From Bacillota bacterium (GTDB lineage Bacteria > Bacillota_I > Bacilli_A > RF39 > UBA660), in contig SVAJ01000001.1 in NCBI GenBank assembly GCA_015059435.1, positions 543,132 to 607,131 on the forward strand: a stretch of DNA of 64,000 nucleotides, in the 5' to 3' direction. The position numbers and the translations under genes were made by a program. The notes under the pieces were generated by a model. The model was not told the origin of the DNA and did not search any database. It saw only the letters and a list, made by a program, of their open reading frames with translations. Shown in pieces: positions 54,001-61,531 of the stretch (positions are counted from its first letter, which is position 1; each line of letters opens with the position of its first letter).

Positions 54001-55643
54001 AATTAAGTAATATTTTAAAGTATTTAATTGAATGTGCTAAGGGTATTAATTATACTAATAGACAGTTATGGTTAGATGCTTTACCTGATAAATTATATAT
54101 TTATGATTTGATGAAAAAATATCCAATTCAAACAAGAAAGTTTATTATTGATCCATTAATAGGTGAATATGATGATCCTCAGAAACAAGAACAAGGACCA
54201 GTACATGTTAATTTAACGGAAAAAGGTAATTTGTGGATTTCAGGAACATTTGGTGGTGGAAAGACAACTTTACTTTCTACAATTTTATATTCAACAATTA
54301 CTAATTATAGTTCTAATGAGGTTAATATTTATATTGTTGATTTATTAGCAGAATCATTAAAAGTTTATGAAAAAGCACCTCAAGTAGGAGACTTTGTATC
54401 TTCTTCTACACCAGATAAATTAAAGAAATTATTCCATTATTTGAGTTATGAGGTACAAAAAAGAAAACAATATTTTTCTGTTAATGGTGGTACCTTCTTA
54501 ACTGCAGCTCAAAGTGGTCAATCACCATTTTCAAATATTTTAGTATTTATAAATGGGTTAGATATATTTAATGATCAGGATAGTGATTTATTTAATGATT
54601 TCTTTTTACCGTTAATACGTGATTCTAATCGTGTTGGGGTAACTTTTGTTGCTACTAGTTCTGGAAGTATTTCTGTTACTGCAGAGAATAGTTTTCAACA
54701 AAAGATTGCTCTTAGATATTTAGATACATCTGAGTATAGTATGATATTTAATGATTCAAGAGGAATTATTCCTAGTTCTACTCCAGGGCGTGGTTTAATT
54801 GAATTAGATCAAGTGTATGAATTCCAAACATCTTTGATTTTTGATGACACTAATTTTGATTATAATTTAAAGTATGTTATTAACCAATTATCTAAGTGTA
54901 TGGAAAGAGGAAAATCAATACCAGTTATGCCACACATTGTTACTAAGGATGTAATTATGGATGGTTTAATTACTTTAGATAATTTACCTGTTGGTATTGA
55001 TGTTAAAAGTAATTGTGTGTATAATCATGATTTTTCTAGATTTATAAATTTAGTTTTATATTCTAATGATAAGATGGCCGTTTCGTTTGGTAGTGCACTT
55101 ATATCAATATTGGCTAAAGTAAGTAATACTAAAGTAATTGTGTTAGATGGAATTGGTCTTGTCGATAGTGATTCTAATGAAAATGTTCAAATACATAATT
55201 CTAATTTTAAGAGATTATGTAGGGCATTGTATGACAATATATTAAAGAAAAAATCTCAGGATGAAGAAGCAGAAAAAATAGTTTTTGTAGTAAGTGGATA
55301 CAGTAAGTTACAGAAACATCTAGAAAAAATAGCTGCTGAAGAGGCTAATATTAAAACTATTGATGATTTAATTATGTGTGCTCAAGATACTGTTAACTTT
55401 AAGTTTATATTATTTAATAATAAAGAGACGTTACAAAATTTAGACGATCAAGATTGGTCAGATTATTTTGATTCAGGTTATGGTATTGTTATGGGTATGG
55501 GTCTTGATGATCAAGAAATAATAGAAGCAGATGATCAGTATGATAATATTAGTATAAATAAAGATATGGCTGTAATGGTTAATGCATATAGAAAGAATTA
55601 TGTTAAATACGTTAAGGATAGACAGAGTGGAGGTGCATCATGA
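51075..55643 (+). CDS. essC: Type VII secretion ATPase EssC (FtsK/SpoIIIE family)
   Basis: Motor of the Bacillota type VII secretion system, 1522 residues. The N-terminal region has FHA-like domains (LIIGSDSKCDLTY near 115), then two transmembrane helices (about 258-280 and 290-315). The first ATPase has Walker A GMTGSGKSE near 706 and Walker B LFIISDEF near 825; the second has GTFGGGKTTL near 1057 with a weak Walker B; the third is degenerate. Size and layout equal EssC rather than FtsK. It ends overlapping the yukD-like start by 4 bp. Confidence 0.93.
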   Translation: MLIYILHNDKYDTLRLPKVISGNFVLYDYDYNNDRRNLANIYGKDNKWFLNTNENINVLQGKNQLQEIELKYGFYTLSVANKEIILLYVAPGYDATYEAKSVYDNTSLIIGSDSKCDLTYTYINLAPQQLQLEYSANKWKFKNLNPVIPVYINGVAKVEATLNGLDTLFIMGLNIVFCGNMIFINNPFKAVWTVSNSFQSPTLEFAVPNYNTDISFNDFYETTEYFSKSPVFRKKFKTLKLTITSPEEKEKKDDSSVLMQVVPSALMSLTSLLSVYFSVQNYREGKSDKQTLTTALVMCVVMLLLSIAWPFIERFVMNVKRFINERMRIRIYRKYLKSKEEILKKTSNEQKMTLEFNNLSLSECQNIIVKRDANLFSVNYDQDAFLKIKLGTGRIPLDCEIDYTRPDFIKEKDKLLDDIDNIIEKYKYIENAPYTFSLKENVAFLNAKSDFDKYLNSIILQLTTFHDYYSLKLVVLTSQNSSLNNIRNLNHCWDNDRDIRFFATDIQDAENLSSYLIRVYNSRLESSEGNKTSVNKMPYYLIICDEIDRYRNIKIIDKVLHQNNNVGFSVVMFADKITAIPDGCLNFVDYNESDATLFKSQMEEKSIMKFKPELISDQIDFVGCMRLISNIPVRVNSEQVSNLPEKLGFLEMYDVGNVTQLNSPTRWKNAQVTNTLAAPIGVDPNGNILSLDLHEKKHGPHGLIAGMTGSGKSEFIITYILSLAVNYSPDEVQFVLIDYKGGGLAGAFENRKTGVKLPHLVGTITNLDKSSMHRTLVSINSELQRRQRIFNEAKETLDIGTIDIYKYQKLVREGQLKEPLAHLFIISDEFAELKAQQPDFMDELVSAARIGRSLGVHLILATQKPSGVVDDQIWSNSKFKVCCKVQTAEDSKEMIRVDDAAYIKESGRFYLQVGYDEIFVKGQSAYTGVQYVPSNVAVTNNKTASVIEFLDMSGNVIKSVVPNVSVVEKTADCGEELSNILKYLIECAKGINYTNRQLWLDALPDKLYIYDLMKKYPIQTRKFIIDPLIGEYDDPQKQEQGPVHVNLTEKGNLWISGTFGGGKTTLLSTILYSTITNYSSNEVNIYIVDLLAESLKVYEKAPQVGDFVSSSTPDKLKKLFHYLSYEVQKRKQYFSVNGGTFLTAAQSGQSPFSNILVFINGLDIFNDQDSDLFNDFFLPLIRDSNRVGVTFVATSSGSISVTAENSFQQKIALRYLDTSEYSMIFNDSRGIIPSSTPGRGLIELDQVYEFQTSLIFDDTNFDYNLKYVINQLSKCMERGKSIPVMPHIVTKDVIMDGLITLDNLPVGIDVKSNCVYNHDFSRFINLVLYSNDKMAVSFGSALISILAKVSNTKVIVLDGIGLVDSDSNENVQIHNSNFKRLCRALYDNILKKKSQDEEAEKIVFVVSGYSKLQKHLEKIAAEEANIKTIDDLIMCAQDTVNFKFILFNNKETLQNLDDQDWSDYFDSGYGIVMGMGLDDQEIIEADDQYDNISINKDMAVMVNAYRKNYVKYVKDRQSGGAS

Positions 55644-55891
55644 AAGAAATATTAGTGACAATTTTTGTTTTACCATTAAATCAAGAATTTGATTTATTTC
55701 TACCAATTAATATAAAAGTTCAAGATGCGCTTCAGTTAATTCAAACTAATATAGTTGAATTGTCTGATGGTAATTATGTGGTTAATCCACAAGCAATGTT
55801 ATACAGTGAAGTTGCAGGCAAAATTATTAATCCAAATAATATTGTTAAATACTCTGGACTTAAAAATGGATGTAAAGTACTATTAAAATAA
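55640..55891 (+). CDS. esaB: YukD/EsaB ubiquitin-like type VII secretion protein
   Basis: An 83-residue protein with the ubiquitin-like pattern of YukD/EsaB: a first strand pair (ILVTIFVLPLNQEFDLFLPINIKV), a helix (QDALQLIQTNIV), and a C-terminal GLKNGCKVLL strand. It is the expected partner of EssC. The ATG overlaps the essC stop, so the two are translationally coupled. A long terminator follows. Confidence 0.82.
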   Translation: MKEILVTIFVLPLNQEFDLFLPINIKVQDALQLIQTNIVELSDGNYVVNPQAMLYSEVAGKIINPNNIVKYSGLKNGCKVLLK

Positions 55892-55903
55892 TAGTACTTT
55901 TTT
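55874..55903 (+). terminator. Intrinsic terminator of essC-esaB
   Basis: AAAGTACTATTA and TAATAGTACTTT form a 12-bp stem across the stop codon; T run follows. Confidence 0.92.
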
Positions 55904-55951
55904 AATCTAAAAAATTAATATGTGTTATAATGAGAATAGGAGGATGATAAT

Positions 55952-56371
55952 ATGAATAATGAAGAAATTCAAGTAGTTAACAATACTTCTGCACAACCTA
56001 TTGTTAATTCTGCGCCAGTTGTGGATGTAACTCCTACTGTGAGTGTTGATTCTAATGTTAATGTGTCTCCAGTGATTGATATTGAATCTGCTGCTGGATT
56101 CGATGATGTTGATGATAGTGTTGAAGAAGTTGTTGAGCCATATGAAAAAATAGAAACTTTTAAAATTGATGATAATATGCCTGAAGAATTAAAGGCACAA
56201 TTGGAAAAATTTAATAGACAAACAGAAAATTTAAATAATATTATGACTACACCAATTACTACAGATGATTTTGATACTTTTGATGACGATGATGATACCG
56301 AAGAGCTTGAAGAAGATGATGAAGAAATTGAAGAAGATGATGACACTGAAGAATTAGGAGATTTGTTCTGA
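55952..56371 (+). CDS. Very acidic protein in the type VII locus
   Basis: A 139-residue protein of unknown family. Residues 1-50 are Val/Thr/Pro/Asn-rich and low complexity; about 62-90 could form a helix (PEELKAQLEKFNRQTENLNNI); from about 105 it is an almost pure Asp/Glu tract. No membrane or signal segment. It has a TATAAT-like box at 55926-55931 and an AGGAGG site. Its location suggests an accessory or chaperone-like role for the basic helical proteins downstream, which is speculation. Confidence 0.6.
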   Translation: MNNEEIQVVNNTSAQPIVNSAPVVDVTPTVSVDSNVNVSPVIDIESAAGFDDVDDSVEEVVEPYEKIETFKIDDNMPEELKAQLEKFNRQTENLNNIMTTPITTDDFDTFDDDDDTEELEEDDEEIEEDDDTEELGDLF

Positions 56372-56411
56372 TAAACATAGTGTAAAGTGTAAATAAAAGA
56401 AGTCAAATTTG

Positions 56412-56440
56412 TTGACAATATTTAATAAAATATATATACT
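56412..56440 (+). promoter_or_regulatory. Strong promoter of the small helical proteins
   Basis: TTGACA (56412-56417), 17 bp, TATACT (56435-56440). Close to consensus. Confidence 0.8.
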
Positions 56441-56466
56441 GTTGTCATAGTAAGGAGAGTGAAAAT

Positions 56467-56841
56467 ATGGCAAATGATTACAAACCAGGTAAATGGACTG
56501 GACCTTTACAAGCTGATATTCAAGGTGATGCTACTAAGACTACACCTACTTTAGGTGATAATTTTGATATTGAGTTGGCAAATCTTAAAGTAGCACAAAA
56601 AAATATTACTAACACAATTAAGAGTATCAAAAAAGAAACTCAAGCATTACAAAATCATTCTGAAACAGGAAAAATGGCTACAGACTATTTAAAATTAACA
56701 ATCAAGCACTTAGAAAAAATTGAGCAAAGTATGGATAAAGCTGTTAACGATTTATCAAAGGCTGTTACTAGTGCACAAAGAGAAGAATGGAATCGTTATA
56801 GAAAATTATTAGCTGAATGGGCTGCTAAACAGTCACAATAA
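56467..56841 (+). CDS. Small helical protein, possible type VII substrate (WXG100-like size)
   Basis: A 124-residue, mostly alpha-helical protein. Two long helices (about 33-65 and 69-118) resemble the hairpin of WXG100/EsxA proteins, but the W-x-G turn is absent; the turn region reads HSETGKMA. A KWTG segment near residue 8 precedes the first helix. No signal peptide. It has a strong own promoter, GGAGAGTG site, and sits after essC-esaB. Confidence 0.6.
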   Translation: MANDYKPGKWTGPLQADIQGDATKTTPTLGDNFDIELANLKVAQKNITNTIKSIKKETQALQNHSETGKMATDYLKLTIKHLEKIEQSMDKAVNDLSKAVTSAQREEWNRYRKLLAEWAAKQSQ

Positions 56842-56866
56842 TAATAGAAAAATTTAGGAGGGAATT

Positions 56867-57178
56867 ATGCCAGGAGGAAGAAAGAAAAAGAAAGCTACTT
56901 ATGCTTCTATTAATGAAAAATTTGCAAAGGCTAAATTGAAAAAAATTGATCAATTAATGGATCAATTAAGAAGTCAAGTTGGTAAAAAAGGTGATGGTAT
57001 TAAAGGTGGTTCTAAAACTTTAATTGGCGCTGTCGAAGGTCTTAATAATGAAGCTTATGATGGAGCTAAGTTAACTAAAGCTTACAAATATTTTAATGAT
57101 AATACATTACCAACTTTTAGAAGAGAAATTTCTAAAATGGATACAGAATACAATGTAATTGATCATTTAGCAAAATAA
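56867..57178 (+). CDS. Small basic helical protein, possible type VII substrate
   Basis: A 103-residue protein with a very basic start (GGRKKKKATY), two helices flanking a KKGDGIKGGSK turn, and a C-terminal YNVID that fits the YxxxD/E secretion signal of WXG100 partners. No W-x-G motif. It follows the previous gene by 25 bp behind TAGGAGGG, so the pair may be secreted as a heterodimer; this is inference. It is followed by a terminator. Confidence 0.6.
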   Translation: MPGGRKKKKATYASINEKFAKAKLKKIDQLMDQLRSQVGKKGDGIKGGSKTLIGAVEGLNNEAYDGAKLTKAYKYFNDNTLPTFRREISKMDTEYNVIDHLAK

Positions 57179-57200
57179 CCAAAAAAATTGGTTATTTTTT
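57172..57200 (+). terminator. Intrinsic terminator of the helical-protein pair
   Basis: AAAATAACCAA and TTGGTTATTTT form an 11-bp stem across the stop codon, followed by T run. Confidence 0.92.
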
Positions 57201-57201
57201 G

Positions 57202-57230
57202 TTGACATTTAATTAAAAATAGTGTAAGAT
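57202..57230 (+). promoter_or_regulatory. Promoter of the ybxB-rpoB-rpoC transcript
   Basis: TTGACA (57202-57207), 17 bp, TAAGAT (57225-57230). Confidence 0.75.
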
Positions 57231-57239
57231 ATGTTTCTG

Positions 57240-57290
57240 AAAGGAGATAACTGTATATAAATTTAGAGGTTGTCTCTTTCTTTTTTTATT
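57240..57290 (+). terminator. Attenuator-like hairpin at the start of the ybxB-rpoBC transcript
   Basis: GAGATAAC (57244-57251) pairs with GTTGTCTC (57269-57276), followed by a T-rich run (57277-57292). It begins within about 5 nt of the predicted transcript start, so most transcripts could end here unless read-through is allowed. Confidence 0.6.
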
Positions 57291-57304
57291 TTTAAGGTGA
57301 TAAA

Positions 57305-57889
57305 ATGGGGCATTATTTTACGAACGAGAAATTACCAAGTAATATCAAAAAAACTGAATGTTTTGTTTTGGGTAGTAAATTTACTTTCCTAACTGATAAT
57401 GGAGTTTTTTCTAAAGACGGTTTGGATTTTGGCAGTAGACTTCTTCTTGAATCAATCCCGCTTGAAGAGGTTGGAGGCAAAATTCTAGATATGGGTTGCG
57501 GTTATGGAGTTTTTGGTATTGTTCTTTCAAAAGTAACAGGTGCAAGTGTAGATATGGTTGATGTTAATTTGAGGGCTCTTCATTTAAGCAGGAGAAATAT
57601 AGAAGAGAATCATGTTAATAACATATCTGTGTTTGAAAGTAGTTGTTATTCTAATGTAGAAGCCAAGTATACTTCAATTATTACTAATCCTCCGATAAGG
57701 GCTGGTAAGAAAATAGTTTATGATATAGTGATGAACGCTAAAGATCATTTGGAACCAAATGGTAAGCTTTTTATTGTTATTAGAAAAGAGCAGGGAGCTA
57801 AATCGCTAATTGTCGACTTAGAAAAAGTGTATCATGTTGATATACTTGAGAAAAAGAAAGGCTTTTTTATAATTAAATGTAGCTTGTAA
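57305..57889 (+). CDS. RsmC-like class I methyltransferase (YbxB)
   Basis: A 194-residue SAM-dependent methyltransferase with motif I ILDMGCGYGVFGIVLS near residue 60 and the N-P-P motif in IITNPPIRAGK near 119. That signature marks guanine-N2 rRNA methyltransferases of the RsmC/RsmD group. YbxB lies between rplL and rpoB in Bacillus, the same interval as here once the type VII insertion is set aside. Confidence 0.9.
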   Translation: MGHYFTNEKLPSNIKKTECFVLGSKFTFLTDNGVFSKDGLDFGSRLLLESIPLEEVGGKILDMGCGYGVFGIVLSKVTGASVDMVDVNLRALHLSRRNIEENHVNNISVFESSCYSNVEAKYTSIITNPPIRAGKKIVYDIVMNAKDHLEPNGKLFIVIRKEQGAKSLIVDLEKVYHVDILEKKKGFFIIKCSL

Positions 57890-57940
57890 TTATAAAGAGG
57901 TAGGTTCTTTTAAAAAAATATCGTTAGGGGTGAATATTTA

Positions 57941-60900
57941 GTGTCTTATAAAATAGTAAAATGTGGAGACCATCGTAAGAGAAGAAATTTCTCACAAATT
58001 AGGAATACTTATGAGTTAAAAGACTTATTAGAAATTCAAAAGAAATCTTATAATTGGTTTGTTGAAACAGGTATTAAAGAAGTATTTGAAGACTTATTTC
58101 CAGTAGAAAATTTTTCTGGAACTTTATCACTTGAATTTGGTGATTATCATTTTGATGAACCTCGTTACTCTATTAAAGAAAGTAAAGATAGAGAAACTAC
58201 TTATTCTGCACCTTTACGAGTAGATGTTAGATTATTTAATCGTGAAAGTGGAGAAGTAAAAGAACAAGAAATATTTATGGGTGATATGCCTATAATGACT
58301 GATAGTGGAACATTCATTATAAATGGAGCTGAACGTGTTATTGTTTCACAATTAGTAAGAAGTCCAAGTGCTTATTTCAATCATGAAATAGATAAAAATG
58401 GACGTGAATTAATTACATCTCAAATCATACCAACTCGTGGTACTTGGTTAGAATTTGAAACTGATGCTAGAGATGTATTATATGTAAGAATTGATCGTAC
58501 TAGAAAAGTAACTTTAACTACTTTACTTAGAGCATTTGGTCTTTCTAGTGATGAAGAAATTCTTAAAATGTTTGGTGAAGATGATTACTTAAAGAATACT
58601 ATTGCTAAGGATTCTACTAAGAATACTGATGAAGCATTAATAGAAATTTATGAAAAATTAAGACCAGGTGAACCTGCTACACTTGATTCATCTAAAAACC
58701 AAATTATTACTAGATTCTTTGATGAATTTAGATATGATTTAGCAAGAGTTGGGCGTTATAAATTTAATCGTAAATTAAATGCTGCTGATCGTTTACTAAA
58801 TCAAACTTTAGCAGAAGATATTACAGATAACGGAGAAGTTGTACTTGCTAAGGGTGAAGTTATTACTAAAGCTAATTTAGATGTGTTAAAGAGTGCTTTA
58901 GCTAATGGGTTTGGTAAAAAAGAAGTTACTATTAACGAGGACTTAGATACTTATAATGTAGTGCAAGAAGTTAAAATAGTAGATCCTAGTGATAAGAAGA
59001 AAAAGCTTATTGTTATTGGAAATGATCAAGATATTGATGTTAAGAGATTAACTATTTCTGATGTTTATGCAAGTGTTTCTTATTACTTAAACTTATTACA
59101 TGGTGTTGGTAACTATGATGAAATCGATCATTTAGGAAATCGTCGTATTCGTCAAGTTGGAGAACTTTTACAAAATCAATTTAGAATTGGTGTTTCTCGT
59201 ATGGAACGTGTTATTCGTGAACGAATGACTACTCAGGAAATGGAAGAAGTTACTCCTAAAACATTAATTAATATTAGACCAGTTACTGCAGCTATGAAAG
59301 AATTCTTTGGTAGTTCACAATTATCTCAATTTATGGATCAAACTAACCCAATTGCAGAATTAACAAACAAACGTCGTTTATCTGCTTTAGGACCTGGTGG
59401 TTTATCTAGAGATAGAGCTGGTGTAGAAGTACGTGACGTTAATACATCACATTATGGTCGTATATGTCCAATTGAGTCTCCTGAAGGACCAAATATCGGA
59501 CTTATTACATCACTTGCAAGTTATGCAAAAATTGATGAATATGGATTTATTATGACTCCATATAGAAAAGTTGTTAATAGTCAAATTACTGATGAAGTAT
59601 GTTATTTAACAGCAGATGAAGAATTAGATTATATTATTTCACAATCTACTGTTGGTACTGATGAATCTAATACAATCACTGATGAAATGGTTAATGCTCG
59701 TTTCCGTGGTGAAAATATTTTAGCTAAACCAGAACAAGTAGATTATATTGACGTTAGTCCACAACAAGTTGTTTCTGTTACAACAAGTTGTATTCCATTC
59801 TTAGAGCATGATGATGCTACTCGTGCACTAATGGGAGCAAACATGCAACGTCAAGCAATGCCTTTAATTAAAACTGAAGCTCCATATGTTGGAACTGGTG
59901 TAGAATTTATTGCTGCTAAAGATTCAGGAGTAGAAGTTGTTGCTAAAGCAGATGGTATTGTTGAATATGTTGATGCTAAGAAAATCGTAGTTGCAACTAA
60001 AAATGGTAAAGATACTTATACTTTAGCTAATTTTGAACTTGCTAACTCTAGTATTTGTTCACATCAAAGACCAATTGTTAAAGTTGGAGATAAAGTTAAA
60101 GCTAACACTACTATATTAGCTGATGGAAATTCAACTGATAAAGGAGAACTTGCTTTAGGTAAAAATATGACTGTTGCATTCATGACATTTAATGGTTATA
60201 ACTATGAAGATGCTGTAATCTTAAATGAAAATTTAGTTAAAGATGATAAATATACATCACTTCACTTAGAAGACTATGAAATGCAATGTCGTGAAACTAA
60301 GTTAGGGCCTGAAGAAATTACTCGTGATATTCCAAACGTTAGTGAAGAAGCTCGTCGTAACTTAGATGAAAATGGTATTATTACTATTGGTACTGAAGTA
60401 AAAGAAGGAGATATCCTAGTTGGTAAAGTTACACCAAAAGGTGTTGCTGAACTTACTTCAGAAGAAAAATTATTACATGCAATCTTTGGAGAAAAAACTC
60501 GTGAAGTTCGTGATACATCACTTCGTGTTCCTCATGGTGGAGATGGTATAGTTCATGATATTAAGATTTATTCTCGTAAAGATAATGATGAATTACCTGC
60601 AGGTGTTTCTAAAGTAATTCGTGTTTATATAATTCAAAAACGTAAGATTCAAGTAGGAGATAAGATGTCTGGACGTCATGGTAATAAGGGTGTTATTTCA
60701 CTTATTCTTCCACAAGAAGATATGCCATATCTACCAGATGGTACTCCAGTTGATATTATGTTAAATCCACAAGGTGTTCCTTCTCGTATGAACTTTGGAC
60801 AAATTCTTGAAATTCATATGGGTATGGCTTGTAAGAAACTTGGTGTTCATATAGCTACACCAGTATTCGATGGTGCACATATTAGTGATATTCAAGCTAT

Positions 60901-61531
60901 GATGAAAGAAGCTGGAATGGATGAAGATGGTAAGACTGTATTATATGATGGTCGTACTGGAGAAGCTTTTGATCATAAGATAGCAGTTGGTGTTATGTAT
61001 ATGATTAAACTACATCACATGGTTGATGATAAATTACATGCACGTTCTACTGGACCTTATTCTCTAGTTACACAACAACCACTTGGTGGTAAAGCACAAT
61101 TTGGTGGACAAAGATTTGGAGAAATGGAAGTTTGGGCATTATATGCTTATGGTGCTGCTCATACATTACAAGAAATCTTAACTGTTAAATCAGATGATGT
61201 TGTTGGACGTGTTAAAGTATATGAATCTATTATTAAGGGTCAAGAAATTAATCAAGCTGGTGTTCCAGAGTCATTTAGAGTACTTATGAAAGAATTCCAA
61301 GCATTAGGATTAGATATTTCTATAATCAATGATAATGGAGAAACATTACAATTAAAAGAAATAGAAGAAGCAGAAGATAAAGATGATGTTAAATTGAATG
61401 TAGAAGAAGTAGAAGAGTCTCCTGCAACTGAAGTAAAAGAAGAAGATTCTTTAGAATCTGATTATGAAGATGAAGAAGAATTTGATGAAGAGTTTGAAGA
61501 AGAAATAATTGAGGAAGGAGCTGATCTTTAA
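57941..61531 (+). CDS. rpoB: RNA polymerase beta subunit
   Basis: Core catalytic subunit, 1196 residues. Recognisable are the rifampicin region [32 protein letters not shown] near 450-480, DGSHYGR-type segment [21 protein letters not shown], the [12 protein letters not shown] motif near 908, and the C-terminal [26 protein letters not shown] short acidic tail follows. It uses a GTG start with AGGGGTGA upstream. Its stop overlaps the rpoC start by one base. Confidence 0.98.
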   Translation: MSYKIVKCGDHRKRRNFSQIRNTYELKDLLEIQKKSYNWFVETGIKEVFEDLFPVENFSGTLSLEFGDYHFDEPRYSIKESKDRETTYSAPLRVDVRLFNRESGEVKEQEIFMGDMPIMTDSGTFIINGAERVIVSQLVRSPSAYFNHEIDKNGRELITSQIIPTRGTWLEFETDARDVLYVRIDRTRKVTLTTLLRAFGLSSDEEILKMFGEDDYLKNTIAKDSTKNTDEALIEIYEKLRPGEPATLDSSKNQIITRFFDEFRYDLARVGRYKFNRKLNAADRLLNQTLAEDITDNGEVVLAKGEVITKANLDVLKSALANGFGKKEVTINEDLDTYNVVQEVKIVDPSDKKKKLIVIGNDQDIDVKRLTISDVYASVSYYLNLLHGVGNYDEIDHLGNRRIRQVGELLQNQFRIGVSRMERVIRERMTTQEMEEVTPKTLINIRPVTAAMKEFFGSSQLSQFMDQTNPIAELTNKRRLSALGPGGLSRDRAGVEVRDVNTSHYGRICPIESPEGPNIGLITSLASYAKIDEYGFIMTPYRKVVNSQITDEVCYLTADEELDYIISQSTVGTDESNTITDEMVNARFRGENILAKPEQVDYIDVSPQQVVSVTTSCIPFLEHDDATRALMGANMQRQAMPLIKTEAPYVGTGVEFIAAKDSGVEVVAKADGIVEYVDAKKIVVATKNGKDTYTLANFELANSSICSHQRPIVKVGDKVKANTTILADGNSTDKGELALGKNMTVAFMTFNGYNYEDAVILNENLVKDDKYTSLHLEDYEMQCRETKLGPEEITRDIPNVSEEARRNLDENGIITIGTEVKEGDILVGKVTPKGVAELTSEEKLLHAIFGEKTREVRDTSLRVPHGGDGIVHDIKIYSRKDNDELPAGVSKVIRVYIIQKRKIQVGDKMSGRHGNKGVISLILPQEDMPYLPDGTPVDIMLNPQGVPSRMNFGQILEIHMGMACKKLGVHIATPVFDGAHISDIQAMMKEAGMDEDGKTVLYDGRTGEAFDHKIAVGVMYMIKLHHMVDDKLHARSTGPYSLVTQQPLGGKAQFGGQRFGEMEVWALYAYGAAHTLQEILTVKSDDVVGRVKVYESIIKGQEINQAGVPESFRVLMKEFQALGLDISIINDNGETLQLKEIEEAEDKDDVKLNVEEVEESPATEVKEEDSLESDYEDEEEFDEEFEEEIIEEGADL

